DNA of 64,000 nt, taken from NCBI GenBank assembly GCA_024347015.1, contig AP024889.1:1488001-1552000 (forward strand), read 5' to 3'. The notes under the pieces are model-generated. The model worked only from the letters and a program-made list of their open reading frames with translations. It searched no databases and was not told the DNA's origin. A program made the position numbers and the translations under genes. Origin of the DNA: Vibrio pectenicida. Its GTDB lineage: Bacteria > Pseudomonadota > Gammaproteobacteria > Enterobacterales > Vibrionaceae. This document shows positions 45,904 to 54,984 of the stretch, one piece after another; the first letter of the stretch is position 1; each line of letters opens with the position of its first letter.

Positions 45904-48900
45904 TCAAATACTCGATGGTAATGAGAAAGCCGAGAAAAAATTGGGTACAAATGGGTTATTTTGTCCTTGGGTCTTTATACTCAACTGAACTTGGCTGTCA
46001 CCGTACTTAATTGCTACTTCTGTCTGCTGAGAAGTGGCTGATGCGACTCTTGGTTCTATAAGCCTAAACCATGCCCAATTGCCTTGAAATTTTTCAGTGG
46101 CGATATTGTTAGTTTGAGCTTTGAGTTGAAAACCAACAGAATCTTGTTCGATGGCGGCAGCACTCCAGTTTTGTTTAGTCCACAAACGCGGCCCGTGCTG
46201 GTAAGTAAAAAGAGGTTTCTCCCCTTGGATAATAAATTCAGTAACATCAGGGCTCATTTCTTTAGCTTTCAGTTGGAACTGAAGTGACATACTTTGTGGA
46301 TCAGCCAAAAACAGAGCACTGCGAATATCGCGTGCTTTAGCCAACATTTGCCATACTGAGGGATCTAAAGCAAAGCCGGTATTTGGTAACAATCCATAAA
46401 GATAAGGAGAACGCTCTTCTGTAGAGAAATTTTTTAACTTGGTTTGGTAGTATTGATCTAAGGTTCCATCCAACTTGAAGAAAGTTGCAACGTCGGCTGT
46501 ACTGGCATCTGAACTAGCACTTTTGTTAAATGGGTAATAGGATGCAATTGTGGTTTTGTATGGTTGATAAACTTCTGTTTTCCAAGTGTTATTGAGATAA
46601 TCATGGGCTAGGCTCATCACTAACTCATTGGATTGTCGTGTTACTTGAGTCAGAATTTGTTGCGAGAATGAAGGTTGTGTTGCTTCCTGTTGAGCCAAAA
46701 TGGAGATTGGATTGCTAGTCTTTATCGTTGCTGTGAGTGCTTGATAAGCGACTTTTTGTGGTTCTTCTGCTTGGTAGAACTTGTCTAACCATGTTTCAGC
46801 TTGAGTCACTTTACCAAGTAAAGAGTCAATGGGCTTGTTTCCTTGTTCGTCCGCAGTGACTTGCTCGTGGAATCGTTCGAAAGCTAGTTGAATTTGTCGT
46901 GCAGATTCTTTTTTGTCAATGTCTTGTTCTTCTGGTTGAGCGTTTTTATCTTCAGTGGGTGATTGTGGTAACTCTACGGAGGTGTACTTACTGATTGTAT
47001 TATAAAGTAAGGCTAAGGGGTTATTCGACGCAGTTGTCAATAATGCCAAGGTTTGTTTTAGCTCGTCAGCATTGGATACACTGGCTATTTTGATATGAGA
47101 AATAAAATCACGCCAATAATTAATATAGTCATTTTGGTATCTTTGTTTTAAATCTCGACTAATACGATACATTTCTGAGGCACTAGGAGATGCACCAGCA
47201 ACCCCTTCGTATGCTTTAAGTGCTTCTTTTATAATTGGTGAGTCGACAGATAAATCTAATTCATTAAACCCAGAAGGTGTATACAAATAAGGTACCATGT
47301 AGCCTGCATAGTTTGGTGAAAAAGACATCAGACTTTGAAAGTTACTACCGAGCTCCTGGCGGATATCAATGCGTTTTGAATAAGTTGCTGAATTGAGAAT
47401 ATGCTGATACAGCAGGGTTTCGACCCCAGTTTGACTGATCACTTTTTTTGCCAAGTGTTCCAGTCCTAAATTTGCTTTCATAGGGACGAGACCTTGAGCA
47501 AAGACATCATCAAGTAGCATTTCTAATTGGGTAATATTGACACTGTCAGCCTCACCCTGTTCTTCCAAAGTAGTAATAAAGTATTTCTTGAGCGCAGCGA
47601 TATTACTTCGATCAACATTAAATAGTAAACGATAGTTGTTTAATAAAGATAATGTTTTGGCTTGGTCTTCTAAGTTCACATAGACAAACAAATCTTTTTC
47701 CAATGTATTTTCCATTGAAGGGATCAGGACTCTTTGCAACTCGTCGTAATATGCGGTTCGTACGTCATGCACAATACTTGAAGTCGGCATGAAGGGTAAT
47801 GTATACCAAGGCTTGGGCTCTAGATAGAGTGTATAAATTCGGTTGAGAGAATATAGGTTGGGTATGTTATCAGCCATGCTTTCAATATTGTAAGGTTGTG
47901 CAGAAATTGCTTCTTTATATCGTTCAAGCATGGAGTCTGCTTTTGTTTCTATTTTACTTTGATAATCGAAATCTAGTTTTATGTCGATGAGAACAAAAGA
48001 AAACAAACTCAACCAAAACAGGGTATAGGCCGTTTGCATCGCCAGTAGTAAATTTTCTTTACGTCGGTTGACGCCTACAAGCTCATGTTCGTTGATGATG
48101 GTATGTGTCATCAAATATTGAGCAAATAAAGTTTGTTGTACAGGGATCTGTTGATGTTGCTGAAATTGCTCATAACCCAAGTTTTGATTTACAACATTCG
48201 CTAAGACGTCATGTTGTTTTTGAATAGCGCCACTATGCGTGAAATAGAAACCTCTAAAGTTGAGACCATCTTGTAATTGTTCACCACGATATAAACGATA
48301 TAGGAACTCCCATAGACTTTCTTTAAGTAAAGCGAATTGGTATGGAGCAGAACAAATCGCATTACGATAATCTTGATTTAACTGGGACACTAGTGCAGCG
48401 CTCATATTTGAGAGTAATTGGGTAATAAGGTTATCGTATTCTGTATTAAACCAATCTGCTTCAATCCCGCCATGTTTCAATATTGGTGAGGTCGCACCAA
48501 ATACGTCATTCCTTTTTGCTTCATCAAACCCTGAGAAGAATTGGCAGAAGTCGTTGATTTGTCCCATTTGGGTAATAATATTATAAATAGGAAGATTCAA
48601 GCCAAAAACACGATTGAACCCCTTAATCTGTGACTTGATCTGATCGGCCTTTTGCGTAATTGTTTCTGTTGATTCTAAGAACTCTTTTACGTCTGTCGTC
48701 AGTATAATACCATTGATAGCTTGACGTGGACGCCATTTATTTAGGTTTTGACATAGTGTTTTAACATAAGAGGTATGCTGTTCTTCCCCTAAGCTCACCG
48801 AGATAAGAATGGAATGCTCACTGAGCCAAAATAAAATTGGGAATTCAATATCATTGCCAAAATCATCAACTTTATAGGCTTCATAGCCCATTTGTGTAAT

Positions 48901-49287
48901 GGTACTTTTGTCTTTTATTGGGTTATCACTGAGCAGAATGTAAAAGGGAAGATCGTAGCGACTAGACAGGCGTTTTTTTCTTTTTTGGATGCTTAGCATT
49001 GATTTAAAATGCTTTGTTAATAACATACAGCGCTTGTTAATCACTGCTTTTTCTTGATCAGGTGTTTTAGGTTGTGACTTTCTTTTTGAGAGTAGCCAAT
49101 AAAGAAATAAACCCAATACCAAAGAAGTCAATAAGGTTATCAAAACACCAGCTAAAATATGGGTAGGGTAAGCGAACCTCCAGGTTAATAGTCCACCTAA
49201 TGCACAAATTGTTGCGACAAAAAGGAATGTCCAAAGTAGGGTGCTTAGCTTGCTATTCTGTGATTGAGATGAGTTTGATTCTACCAT
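45904..49287 (-). CDS. tssM: T6SS membrane-complex protein TssM (IcmF)
   Basis: 1127 aa inner-membrane protein that spans the periplasm and binds TssL and the TssJ lipoprotein. Two helices lie at about 15-66 and a third at about 413-436, then the large periplasmic part with IcmF-related segments. In most TssM the first cytoplasmic domain reads GPPGSGKT. Here 'YDLPFYILLSDNPIKDKST' follows the same YDLP start but lacks the glycines, and the usual Walker B 'LIDTAG' is 'LISVSL'. Then 'KWRPRQAINGIILT' matches the family again. So the nucleotide-binding site is degenerate. Overlap-free: 2 bp after tssL, 1 bp before the kinase. Confidence 0.92.
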   Translation of the reverse strand: MVESNSSQSQNSKLSTLLWTFLFVATICALGGLLTWRFAYPTHILAGVLITLLTSLVLGLFLYWLLSKRKSQPKTPDQEKAVINKRCMLLTKHFKSMLSIQKRKKRLSSRYDLPFYILLSDNPIKDKSTITQMGYEAYKVDDFGNDIEFPILFWLSEHSILISVSLGEEQHTSYVKTLCQNLNKWRPRQAINGIILTTDVKEFLESTETITQKADQIKSQIKGFNRVFGLNLPIYNIITQMGQINDFCQFFSGFDEAKRNDVFGATSPILKHGGIEADWFNTEYDNLITQLLSNMSAALVSQLNQDYRNAICSAPYQFALLKESLWEFLYRLYRGEQLQDGLNFRGFYFTHSGAIQKQHDVLANVVNQNLGYEQFQQHQQIPVQQTLFAQYLMTHTIINEHELVGVNRRKENLLLAMQTAYTLFWLSLFSFVLIDIKLDFDYQSKIETKADSMLERYKEAISAQPYNIESMADNIPNLYSLNRIYTLYLEPKPWYTLPFMPTSSIVHDVRTAYYDELQRVLIPSMENTLEKDLFVYVNLEDQAKTLSLLNNYRLLFNVDRSNIAALKKYFITTLEEQGEADSVNITQLEMLLDDVFAQGLVPMKANLGLEHLAKKVISQTGVETLLYQHILNSATYSKRIDIRQELGSNFQSLMSFSPNYAGYMVPYLYTPSGFNELDLSVDSPIIKEALKAYEGVAGASPSASEMYRISRDLKQRYQNDYINYWRDFISHIKIASVSNADELKQTLALLTTASNNPLALLYNTISKYTSVELPQSPTEDKNAQPEEQDIDKKESARQIQLAFERFHEQVTADEQGNKPIDSLLGKVTQAETWLDKFYQAEEPQKVAYQALTATIKTSNPISILAQQEATQPSFSQQILTQVTRQSNELVMSLAHDYLNNTWKTEVYQPYKTTIASYYPFNKSASSDASTADVATFFKLDGTLDQYYQTKLKNFSTEERSPYLYGLLPNTGFALDPSVWQMLAKARDIRSALFLADPQSMSLQFQLKAKEMSPDVTEFIIQGEKPLFTYQHGPRLWTKQNWSAAAIEQDSVGFQLKAQTNNIATEKFQGNWAWFRLIEPRVASATSQQTEVAIKYGDSQVQLSIKTQGQNNPFVPNFFSAFSLPSSI

Positions 49288-49289
49288 TG

Positions 49290-50492
49290 CTAAGGAGCCT
49301 CTGAAGTATTCTTGGTATCACTTGTTGTTTTGCTTTGTACTATGATTGCTTTGATTGAATCTTTGTCGTAGTACCAGTCTTTGATCTCTTCTGCTTGACG
49401 AGGAGAATCGCTGCGTATAATGACACGATAGTAAGAACGTACCTGTTCTATGGAAGGCATGTACGCTGACGGCGATAAGCTTTTGATGAATGAGTTGGCA
49501 TTTTTTTGTGAAGAAAATGTTGCTAGTTGGACTAACCAACCAGACTTACTGGTTTTAATACTTGGCGGTGGTATAGCGTCTATCATTTCGACTTTACTTG
49601 CTTTTTTTGGTGGAGCTATAAGGTCGTCATCTTGGCTGATAAATACAATATCTTTTACCTCTCCAGATAAAATATATCGGTCGCTAAATGATGGTAGAGT
49701 GGCAAAATCTCGAGCTCTGGGAGGAAGAGTCTCTTTATACCAAAAATGAGTGAGGCCGATACTCAACGCAATTAAAGTACTGAAAAATAAAGTAGTTAAT
49801 AGATAATGTTTACGCCGAATCGGTTTGCGTGCTTTTGGCTGCTTTACTCGAGTTCGACAATGAATACTGTTACTAGTGCGATATTGAGCAATGACTTGTT
49901 CAAGTTGATGGGTGAAAATTTTGAGTTGTTCGCTACCCGTTTCTCGATATTGACCTTTGAAACCAATGTTCAGAAATATATAAATAACTTCCAGTAAATC
50001 GATTAGTTTATGAGGCTGACGTATTGCTTTTTCTGCAACGGTAAAAAATAGCTCACCGCCATTACGCATGCCGAATAACTCACTGAGTAGAGTCTTATTT
50101 TCCCAACAGCGTTTTTCTCCCCATTCGCTATAAATAATGAGTTCGTCTAATACGACAGCGTATAAAAAGCATAGCTTATCAATGACGGCTACAGGGTAAG
50201 TGAGTTCTGAACCTTTGGCCTTGATATCATTGATACTGTTGGCGAGTTGATGCCTCAGAGTTGTCACATCTTGTGGTTCGGGAAGGGTCGATACCTTCAG
50301 TGTTGTGGCAAGTAATTCGCTACTAATGTTGAGTAATTGATTCTCTGCCTTATTGAAGCCATTGAGAAAGTTATGTTGATTTTTGGACGCATTGACAGGC
50401 GTCCAAGATGAAGTGCTATCTTCATTAACCTTTTCTGTAAATTCAGACTTGTCAGTGTTCCAAACTAAGGTTTCTTCGTCTAAGTAATCCAT
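49290..50492 (-). CDS. tssL: T6SS protein TssL (DotU/IcmH) with C-terminal SPOR domain
   Basis: 400 aa. DotU domain at about 48-205 ('YAVVLDELIIYSEWGEKRCWENKTLLSELFG', 'LEVIYIFLNIGFKGQYR'). One transmembrane helix at 231-251. Periplasmic C-terminus with a SPOR domain at about 316-386 ('GWLVQLATFSSQKNANSFIKSL', 'YYRVIIRSDSPRQAEEIKDW'), which by family binds denuded peptidoglycan. This is the 'evolved' TssL type that anchors the membrane complex to the cell wall without a separate TagL. SD GAGGT ahead of the ATG. Confidence 0.92.
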   Translation of the reverse strand: MDYLDEETLVWNTDKSEFTEKVNEDSTSSWTPVNASKNQHNFLNGFNKAENQLLNISSELLATTLKVSTLPEPQDVTTLRHQLANSINDIKAKGSELTYPVAVIDKLCFLYAVVLDELIIYSEWGEKRCWENKTLLSELFGMRNGGELFFTVAEKAIRQPHKLIDLLEVIYIFLNIGFKGQYRETGSEQLKIFTHQLEQVIAQYRTSNSIHCRTRVKQPKARKPIRRKHYLLTTLFFSTLIALSIGLTHFWYKETLPPRARDFATLPSFSDRYILSGEVKDIVFISQDDDLIAPPKKASKVEMIDAIPPPSIKTSKSGWLVQLATFSSQKNANSFIKSLSPSAYMPSIEQVRSYYRVIIRSDSPRQAEEIKDWYYDKDSIKAIIVQSKTTSDTKNTSEAP

Positions 50493-50496
50493 GGCA

Positions 50497-51828
50497 TTAC
50501 CTCAACGCATATAGCATAACGTCTAGTTCGTTTATGCGAGTGTCAACATGCAAAGCAATAGCATCACGATTCTCTAACATCTCTAACCACATTCTATCTG
50601 AAGTGTCGACCTCAAAATAAGCTACGCCTTGCATTGGTTTGAGTTCACTTGGTGCGACAGGAAGGGGAGCAAGTTTGATACCTGATAAGCTGTTTCGCAC
50701 CAGTTCAACTATTCTTGCATTGTTGCCTAACTTGGCAGCAATTGGAAATAGTTCATTTAGCTCTGAGCTACTAATATTGGATTTAACTGCCAGAACAAAT
50801 CGACGATTTGATACGCTGGCAGTATCTTTGATGAGTGTTCTTAACAAGCGGCGTCTTTCAAACAATGAAGAATCCCAACTAAATTCTACAACAGAATCTT
50901 GTTGAACCATTGTTAGCATATTTCGAAGGTTTGCAAACAGAGGATTAAAGCTCTCATACAGTTTTTGGTATTGCAGACTACTACAAGATTCTGGTATCGC
51001 AGGTGTTAAAGCCATAATCTGAGCCTCAAATTTCCTCAGTTCTAAGTAAATCTCATGAGTTTGAAACTTCGGGTTGTTAATCGTGAGATCGAACCAAGGT
51101 AGCCATGTATTTAATGTTTGTAACCATAAATAATCCTGCATCATTGACTGCGGGCTCTTTTGACCTTGTCCTGCTTCAATACGCTTAAGTAAACTATTGG
51201 CTCTGTTTGCAGATAGTGCGTGTATCTCCTTCATTCTTTCAACCAATAACATGGATGCTCCATAATGAAGGCATGCAGGAATGAAAGATCGATCCAGAAC
51301 CACTTCGCCAGATTCAATACATTCCAGTATTTTTGCAATTGGTATAAGAGTAAATCCAGAGGTATCTTCGCCTTCAATTTTTATTGAAACATTTAATTGG
51401 GCAACATCTATTTCAACACTAGCATTCTCAGACGTTGAGGTATCAAATACATTTATTGATTGAGTTATGTACCGACTTTGTTCTGATTCATCATGGCCGT
51501 AATCGTTGTTCCCTTGTAGAGAAATTGGCAATGCTAAATAAGCAATTGTTTCAATAGTTCCTTGAGGTATGTCCCGTGCAATTTCTTCTTTGAGGTCAAA
51601 TTGTGTTCCGTCCGGAAAAACACCTGATGAAGAAGATACTGATAGCTTACCAATTTTGAGCAAACTATGATTAATGGTTAACTCAGTCACACCATAAAAA
51701 GGAGAAAATCCTGCCAGTGTCTCAATGTTTTGGCGGATGTAGTTTTGAACATAACGATCCTGCTGCTGAAAATGCTGTGGGGCAATAAACATGCCTTCTT
51801 GCCATACCACTTTTTTGAATGCGTCCAC
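50497..51828 (-). CDS. tssK: T6SS baseplate protein TssK
   Basis: 443 aa. Starts with the family's 'VVWQEGMFIAPQHFQQQDRY' and ends with the usual receptor-binding-like C-terminal part ('YFEVDTSDRMWLEMLENRDAIALHVD'). TssK links the baseplate wedge (TssF/G/E) to the TssL/TssM complex. Start is GTG at 51828, with GAGGGAA ahead. 4 bp from tssL, 19 bp from tssJ. Confidence 0.95.
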   Translation of the reverse strand: MDAFKKVVWQEGMFIAPQHFQQQDRYVQNYIRQNIETLAGFSPFYGVTELTINHSLLKIGKLSVSSSSGVFPDGTQFDLKEEIARDIPQGTIETIAYLALPISLQGNNDYGHDESEQSRYITQSINVFDTSTSENASVEIDVAQLNVSIKIEGEDTSGFTLIPIAKILECIESGEVVLDRSFIPACLHYGASMLLVERMKEIHALSANRANSLLKRIEAGQGQKSPQSMMQDYLWLQTLNTWLPWFDLTINNPKFQTHEIYLELRKFEAQIMALTPAIPESCSSLQYQKLYESFNPLFANLRNMLTMVQQDSVVEFSWDSSLFERRRLLRTLIKDTASVSNRRFVLAVKSNISSSELNELFPIAAKLGNNARIVELVRNSLSGIKLAPLPVAPSELKPMQGVAYFEVDTSDRMWLEMLENRDAIALHVDTRINELDVMLYALR

Positions 51829-51847
51829 GTAATTCCCTCAAATATGA

Positions 51848-52330
51848 TTAAAACAGTTTCCACCAGGGTGAGTCTGGCTTGATCACTTCTAATTTGGTTT
51901 TATCGCCTGAAATGCTCAATTGTAGATACTCATCAGAATTTTGGGGTAGCACTGAAACCGACTTAGGCTCACTGTTTTGATAGTCGATGAATTCGACTAA
52001 TATTGCTACATACTGAGTCTGGCTATTGATATCTAGAGTGAGCTTGACGTCGCTGCCCGGGATAACCACGGGTAATATTTGCTTGGATATTAGATTAGCA
52101 CTAAGTAATTGAACATCATTACTATACAAATCTATAAATGGTTGTTGCTTAAACATTTGTGCATCAGTCAATTGATATAACCTTACTACTACGGGATTCG
52201 AGGTGTTCGATTCGGACGGGTTAGTAGATTTATCAGACTGTATTGCTAATGAGTATTGTGTAACTACGGGCGTTGGATCTGATGAGCATCCAAGCAGAAA
52301 TAAGGCCCAAACAAAACACCACTTAGCCAT
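51848..52330 (-). CDS. tssJ: T6SS outer-membrane lipoprotein TssJ
   Basis: 160 aa. Lipoprotein signal with lipobox LLGC (C15). The mature part has the TssJ transthyretin-like pattern: 'NPVVVRLYQLTDAQMFKQQPFIDLY' and 'LPVVIPGSDVKLTLDIN'. It anchors TssM to the outer membrane. The start overlaps the FHA stop by one base (TAATG). Confidence 0.92.
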   Translation of the reverse strand: MAKWCFVWALFLLGCSSDPTPVVTQYSLAIQSDKSTNPSESNTSNPVVVRLYQLTDAQMFKQQPFIDLYSNDVQLLSANLISKQILPVVIPGSDVKLTLDINSQTQYVAILVEFIDYQNSEPKSVSVLPQNSDEYLQLSISGDKTKLEVIKPDSPWWKLF

Positions 52331-53268
52331 TACTTTTCCTCTCTATTTTTTTGCATGTTTTCCATAAAGAGGGCTTTAAATTGGCGTCTAAAATCACCAT
52401 TTTCTTGGCGATGTTGGAAGTGTTTCCGATAGATTCTCCAGTACTTCTTCTCTTTACTTGTAAAAAGCCCACCAGAAATATAATCATTAAATTGTCTTTC
52501 TAACTGGCTGGGTGCAAACTCATTCAAAAACTGGTCAACGGTTTGATCAAGCGCTTTAAATAGAACTTCATGATGTAACGCCGGGTTGGCTAAGTATTTT
52601 TGGTTTTTCTCAGTTATCGATAGTATTTTTTCCAATGAAGTCTCTATTGGGGTGTCAGTTTTTGAACTGACTGGCAGTAATTCAGAACCATTCGCTTGAT
52701 GAACTATGGTAGAGTCGGAGCTGTCATCTTCAATATGTTGAGAGATGAGTTCATCATCTAAGTCTTTGAATGGATCTGCAGCAAAAGGGTCGTCACTAAG
52801 CACACTTTCTTGAGCAAAGTTATTTGCTTTTTCATTCAATATTGACGGCGGGTTCTCTTCAAGAAAGTCAGTTTCATCATTATCAAGTTGTAGTGAAAAA
52901 GGTTCAGAAAACAATGGTTCGTCCTCGATTGTTTCTTTAGGTTGCTTAGATGAAACTAAAGTGGAAACCAGCATGGTATAACGTTCTACTTTGAGAATAT
53001 CTCCATCATTGAGAGGATACTCTTTTTCCTTCACCATGGTCTTATCGTTGAGTGAAATTGAATTCTGACCAGTACTTTTTACACAGTAACCACTGTCTGT
53101 ATAACGAACACTACCATGGACTCTTGAAATACGCTTGCTTTGGTCTGGCAAGGATATGTCACATGAAGAAGAACGCCCAAAATCGCCCCCTGTTTCAGGT
53201 AGGTACACGACTCTAGAAGTGACTACCTCATCAGAGGGTACAGAGATCAAATGAATACTAATGGTCAT
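52330..53268 (-). CDS. T6SS-associated FHA-domain protein (TagH/Fha)
   Basis: 312 aa from the ATG at 53268, with AGGGG 7 bases ahead; an upstream GTG would overlap the preceding gene. FHA domain at about 10-105: F30-G-R-S-S34 and S48-R-V-H-G52, the phosphothreonine-binding residues. An acidic, Ser-rich middle (about 115-205) offers candidate phosphorylation sites, and the C-terminal part ends with the family-like 'VDQFLNEFAPSQLERQF' and 'YWRIYRKHFQHRQEN'. Likely partner of the operon's Ser/Thr kinase, acting to trigger or scaffold T6SS assembly. Confidence 0.9.
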   Translation of the reverse strand: MTISIHLISVPSDEVVTSRVVYLPETGGDFGRSSSCDISLPDQSKRISRVHGSVRYTDSGYCVKSTGQNSISLNDKTMVKEKEYPLNDGDILKVERYTMLVSTLVSSKQPKETIEDEPLFSEPFSLQLDNDETDFLEENPPSILNEKANNFAQESVLSDDPFAADPFKDLDDELISQHIEDDSSDSTIVHQANGSELLPVSSKTDTPIETSLEKILSITEKNQKYLANPALHHEVLFKALDQTVDQFLNEFAPSQLERQFNDYISGGLFTSKEKKYWRIYRKHFQHRQENGDFRRQFKALFMENMQKNREEK

Positions 53269-53272
53269 TTGT

Positions 53273-53995
53273 TTACCCCTCACATTTTAAAATTGCTGAA
53301 TTAAATACCGCTAAAAATCCTGAATATTTTTTGAGAAAATATTTGGAGAAATAGACTCCCATAGGCTTTGAGTCCTTGAGTTGAGATTGAAAGAAATCCA
53401 GAGGGAGAGTGGCTGTTTCCAACTCTCGCTGAAACACTTTTTCATCTTCTAATACTACGTCTATTTCTCTTTGTTTCAGTAGTTTTAATAGTACTTTAGC
53501 ATCTCTAGGTTGTTTAACGACATTAAAGCCATTACGTTTTAGCCAAAACCATTTACTGGACCCAAATTTGGCTGAAAAATTGAGGTTTACTTTGGTGAGT
53601 TCGTTAATAATTGGCTTAATTCCTCGCCCAAAATACCAACGTAGTTCCTGTTGGGCTATAGCCGTTGATAGTGTTGCATACTCATCACGCTCAGCAGTTT
53701 GTGTTGCTATAAAAAATCCGTGTTGTAGCCCGCTTTGGACTCGTAACTGTGCATCAGCCCAAGAGGTCATCGTAATCTGATAAGGTTGCCCCATACTATT
53801 TAAAGCACATTTGACCTTGTCGAGTGCTAATCCTTGCATTTCCTCATTGATATAGCCTTGATAAGGTGGCCAGTTCTGTGTGGTTAACTGCAGGCGAGCA
53901 GGACCAAATACCGGCTGCGCCGATACAGCAGTGATAAGAGTAGTACTGAGTGAAAATAGTATGAATAAAGTAAAATACTGCATAGTTTTTTTCAT
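53273..53995 (-). CDS. Periplasmic binding protein (SBP_bac_3-like) embedded in the T6SS operon
   Basis: 240 aa with a signal peptide (MKKTMQYFTLFILFSLSTTL ... VSA). PBPb pattern: 'RLQLTTQNWPPYQGYINEEMQGLALDKVKCAL', 'SWADAQLRVQSGLQHGFFIATQTAERDEYA', 'LKLLKQREIDVVLEDEKVF' and 'GFLAVFNSAI'. It is short for the family and lacks the second-lobe end. The start overlaps the preceding binding-protein gene by 4 bp (ATGA). No ABC permease or ATPase in the operon, so a signalling role with the sensory MFS protein is likely. Ligand unknown. Confidence 0.8.
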   Translation of the reverse strand: MKKTMQYFTLFILFSLSTTLITAVSAQPVFGPARLQLTTQNWPPYQGYINEEMQGLALDKVKCALNSMGQPYQITMTSWADAQLRVQSGLQHGFFIATQTAERDEYATLSTAIAQQELRWYFGRGIKPIINELTKVNLNFSAKFGSSKWFWLKRNGFNVVKQPRDAKVLLKLLKQREIDVVLEDEKVFQRELETATLPLDFFQSQLKDSKPMGVYFSKYFLKKYSGFLAVFNSAILKCEG

Positions 53996-54984
53996 TCATT
54001 TCCTCCAATTAGTTCGGAGATTTTTAAAATTGAAACGGGTGGATAATAGTCAAGTTTCTGAGCAGCCCCCACGTTGACTATGTACGAGTATTGAGTCAAG
54101 GATTCGATTGGAATTTCACTAGCAGGGAATTGTCCTGTTAGGATTTGTTCTGCTTTATAACCTGCAAATTGACCTGCATTATAGTAACGACTGACGATAC
54201 CAAAGAGAGCGTCATTATTTCTTATCGGTGACTCTGTAGCTGAAAAAGTGGCAATACCGTGTTGATGGAGGTTATCTACGATGTTTTTACCCTGGCTGAT
54301 AATGTACGAATCGGGCGGTAGGTAGGCCAATTGTACGCCATCTTCTTGCATCATGTTTACGACTTTATCTATTGAATCGGAATCTGGTTTATCATTTCGT
54401 GTTCGAAGAGGGTATAGGAATACATCTTTTTTGAATTCTGACGAGAGTGCTTGAATATTTCGTGCCGTTACCACTGAGTTATTTTCCAAAGGGTTGAATA
54501 TGATGCCGATAGTTTCTAGTCCTGTTAGTTGGCTAATTGCTTTCAATTGAACATTGTGAGGAACGATATGGCTAACACCTGTAAAATTACGATGGGGGCC
54601 TTGAAGAGAGTTAACAATCTTTGACCCAACGGGATCTGTTACAATACTAAAGACGACAGGTGTATTGCTCTGTTCTCTAAAAGAACTTGGGTAGTTTTCA
54701 GTACCGAGCAAACCTAGTGTAATTGTTGTACCAAAGGTATAGATTAAATCTGGGCTTAATCTATCAGCACTTTTTAAGTGATTTGCTAATAATGTCTTAT
54801 CTCGCTTTGCATCCAAAATGGTATAGTGGGCTGGTATTTTGTCTGATAGGTAATCCATGAACCCTCGCTCGGCGTCAGTGATTCCTCTCCAAAGCACCAT
54901 GACAATATGTTTATCGTCTTTTGATGGTTCTGCTGGTGCTTCAAACGGCAGGATAGCCAGTATAGCTAAAAGTAAAATTCTCAT
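53992..54984 (-). CDS. ABC_sub_bind-family periplasmic binding protein embedded in the T6SS operon
   Basis: 330 aa from the ATG at 54984, which overlaps the stop of the sensory MFS gene (ATGA) and follows GGAGG; the frame extends 44 codons further but those overlap the MFS gene. Signal peptide MRILLLAILAILPFEAPAEP. Family pattern of COG2984/PF04392: 'VMVLWRGITDAERGFMDYLSDK', 'SPDLIYTFGTTITLGLLG', 'TPVVFSIVTDPVGSKIVNSL', 'FTGVSHIVP', 'IGIIFNPLENNSVV' and 'QLAYLPPDSYI'. Some members bind aromatic amino acids. Translationally coupled on both sides. Confidence 0.85.
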   Translation of the reverse strand: MRILLLAILAILPFEAPAEPSKDDKHIVMVLWRGITDAERGFMDYLSDKIPAHYTILDAKRDKTLLANHLKSADRLSPDLIYTFGTTITLGLLGTENYPSSFREQSNTPVVFSIVTDPVGSKIVNSLQGPHRNFTGVSHIVPHNVQLKAISQLTGLETIGIIFNPLENNSVVTARNIQALSSEFKKDVFLYPLRTRNDKPDSDSIDKVVNMMQEDGVQLAYLPPDSYIISQGKNIVDNLHQHGIATFSATESPIRNNDALFGIVSRYYNAGQFAGYKAEQILTGQFPASEIPIESLTQYSYIVNVGAAQKLDYYPPVSILKISELIGGNE

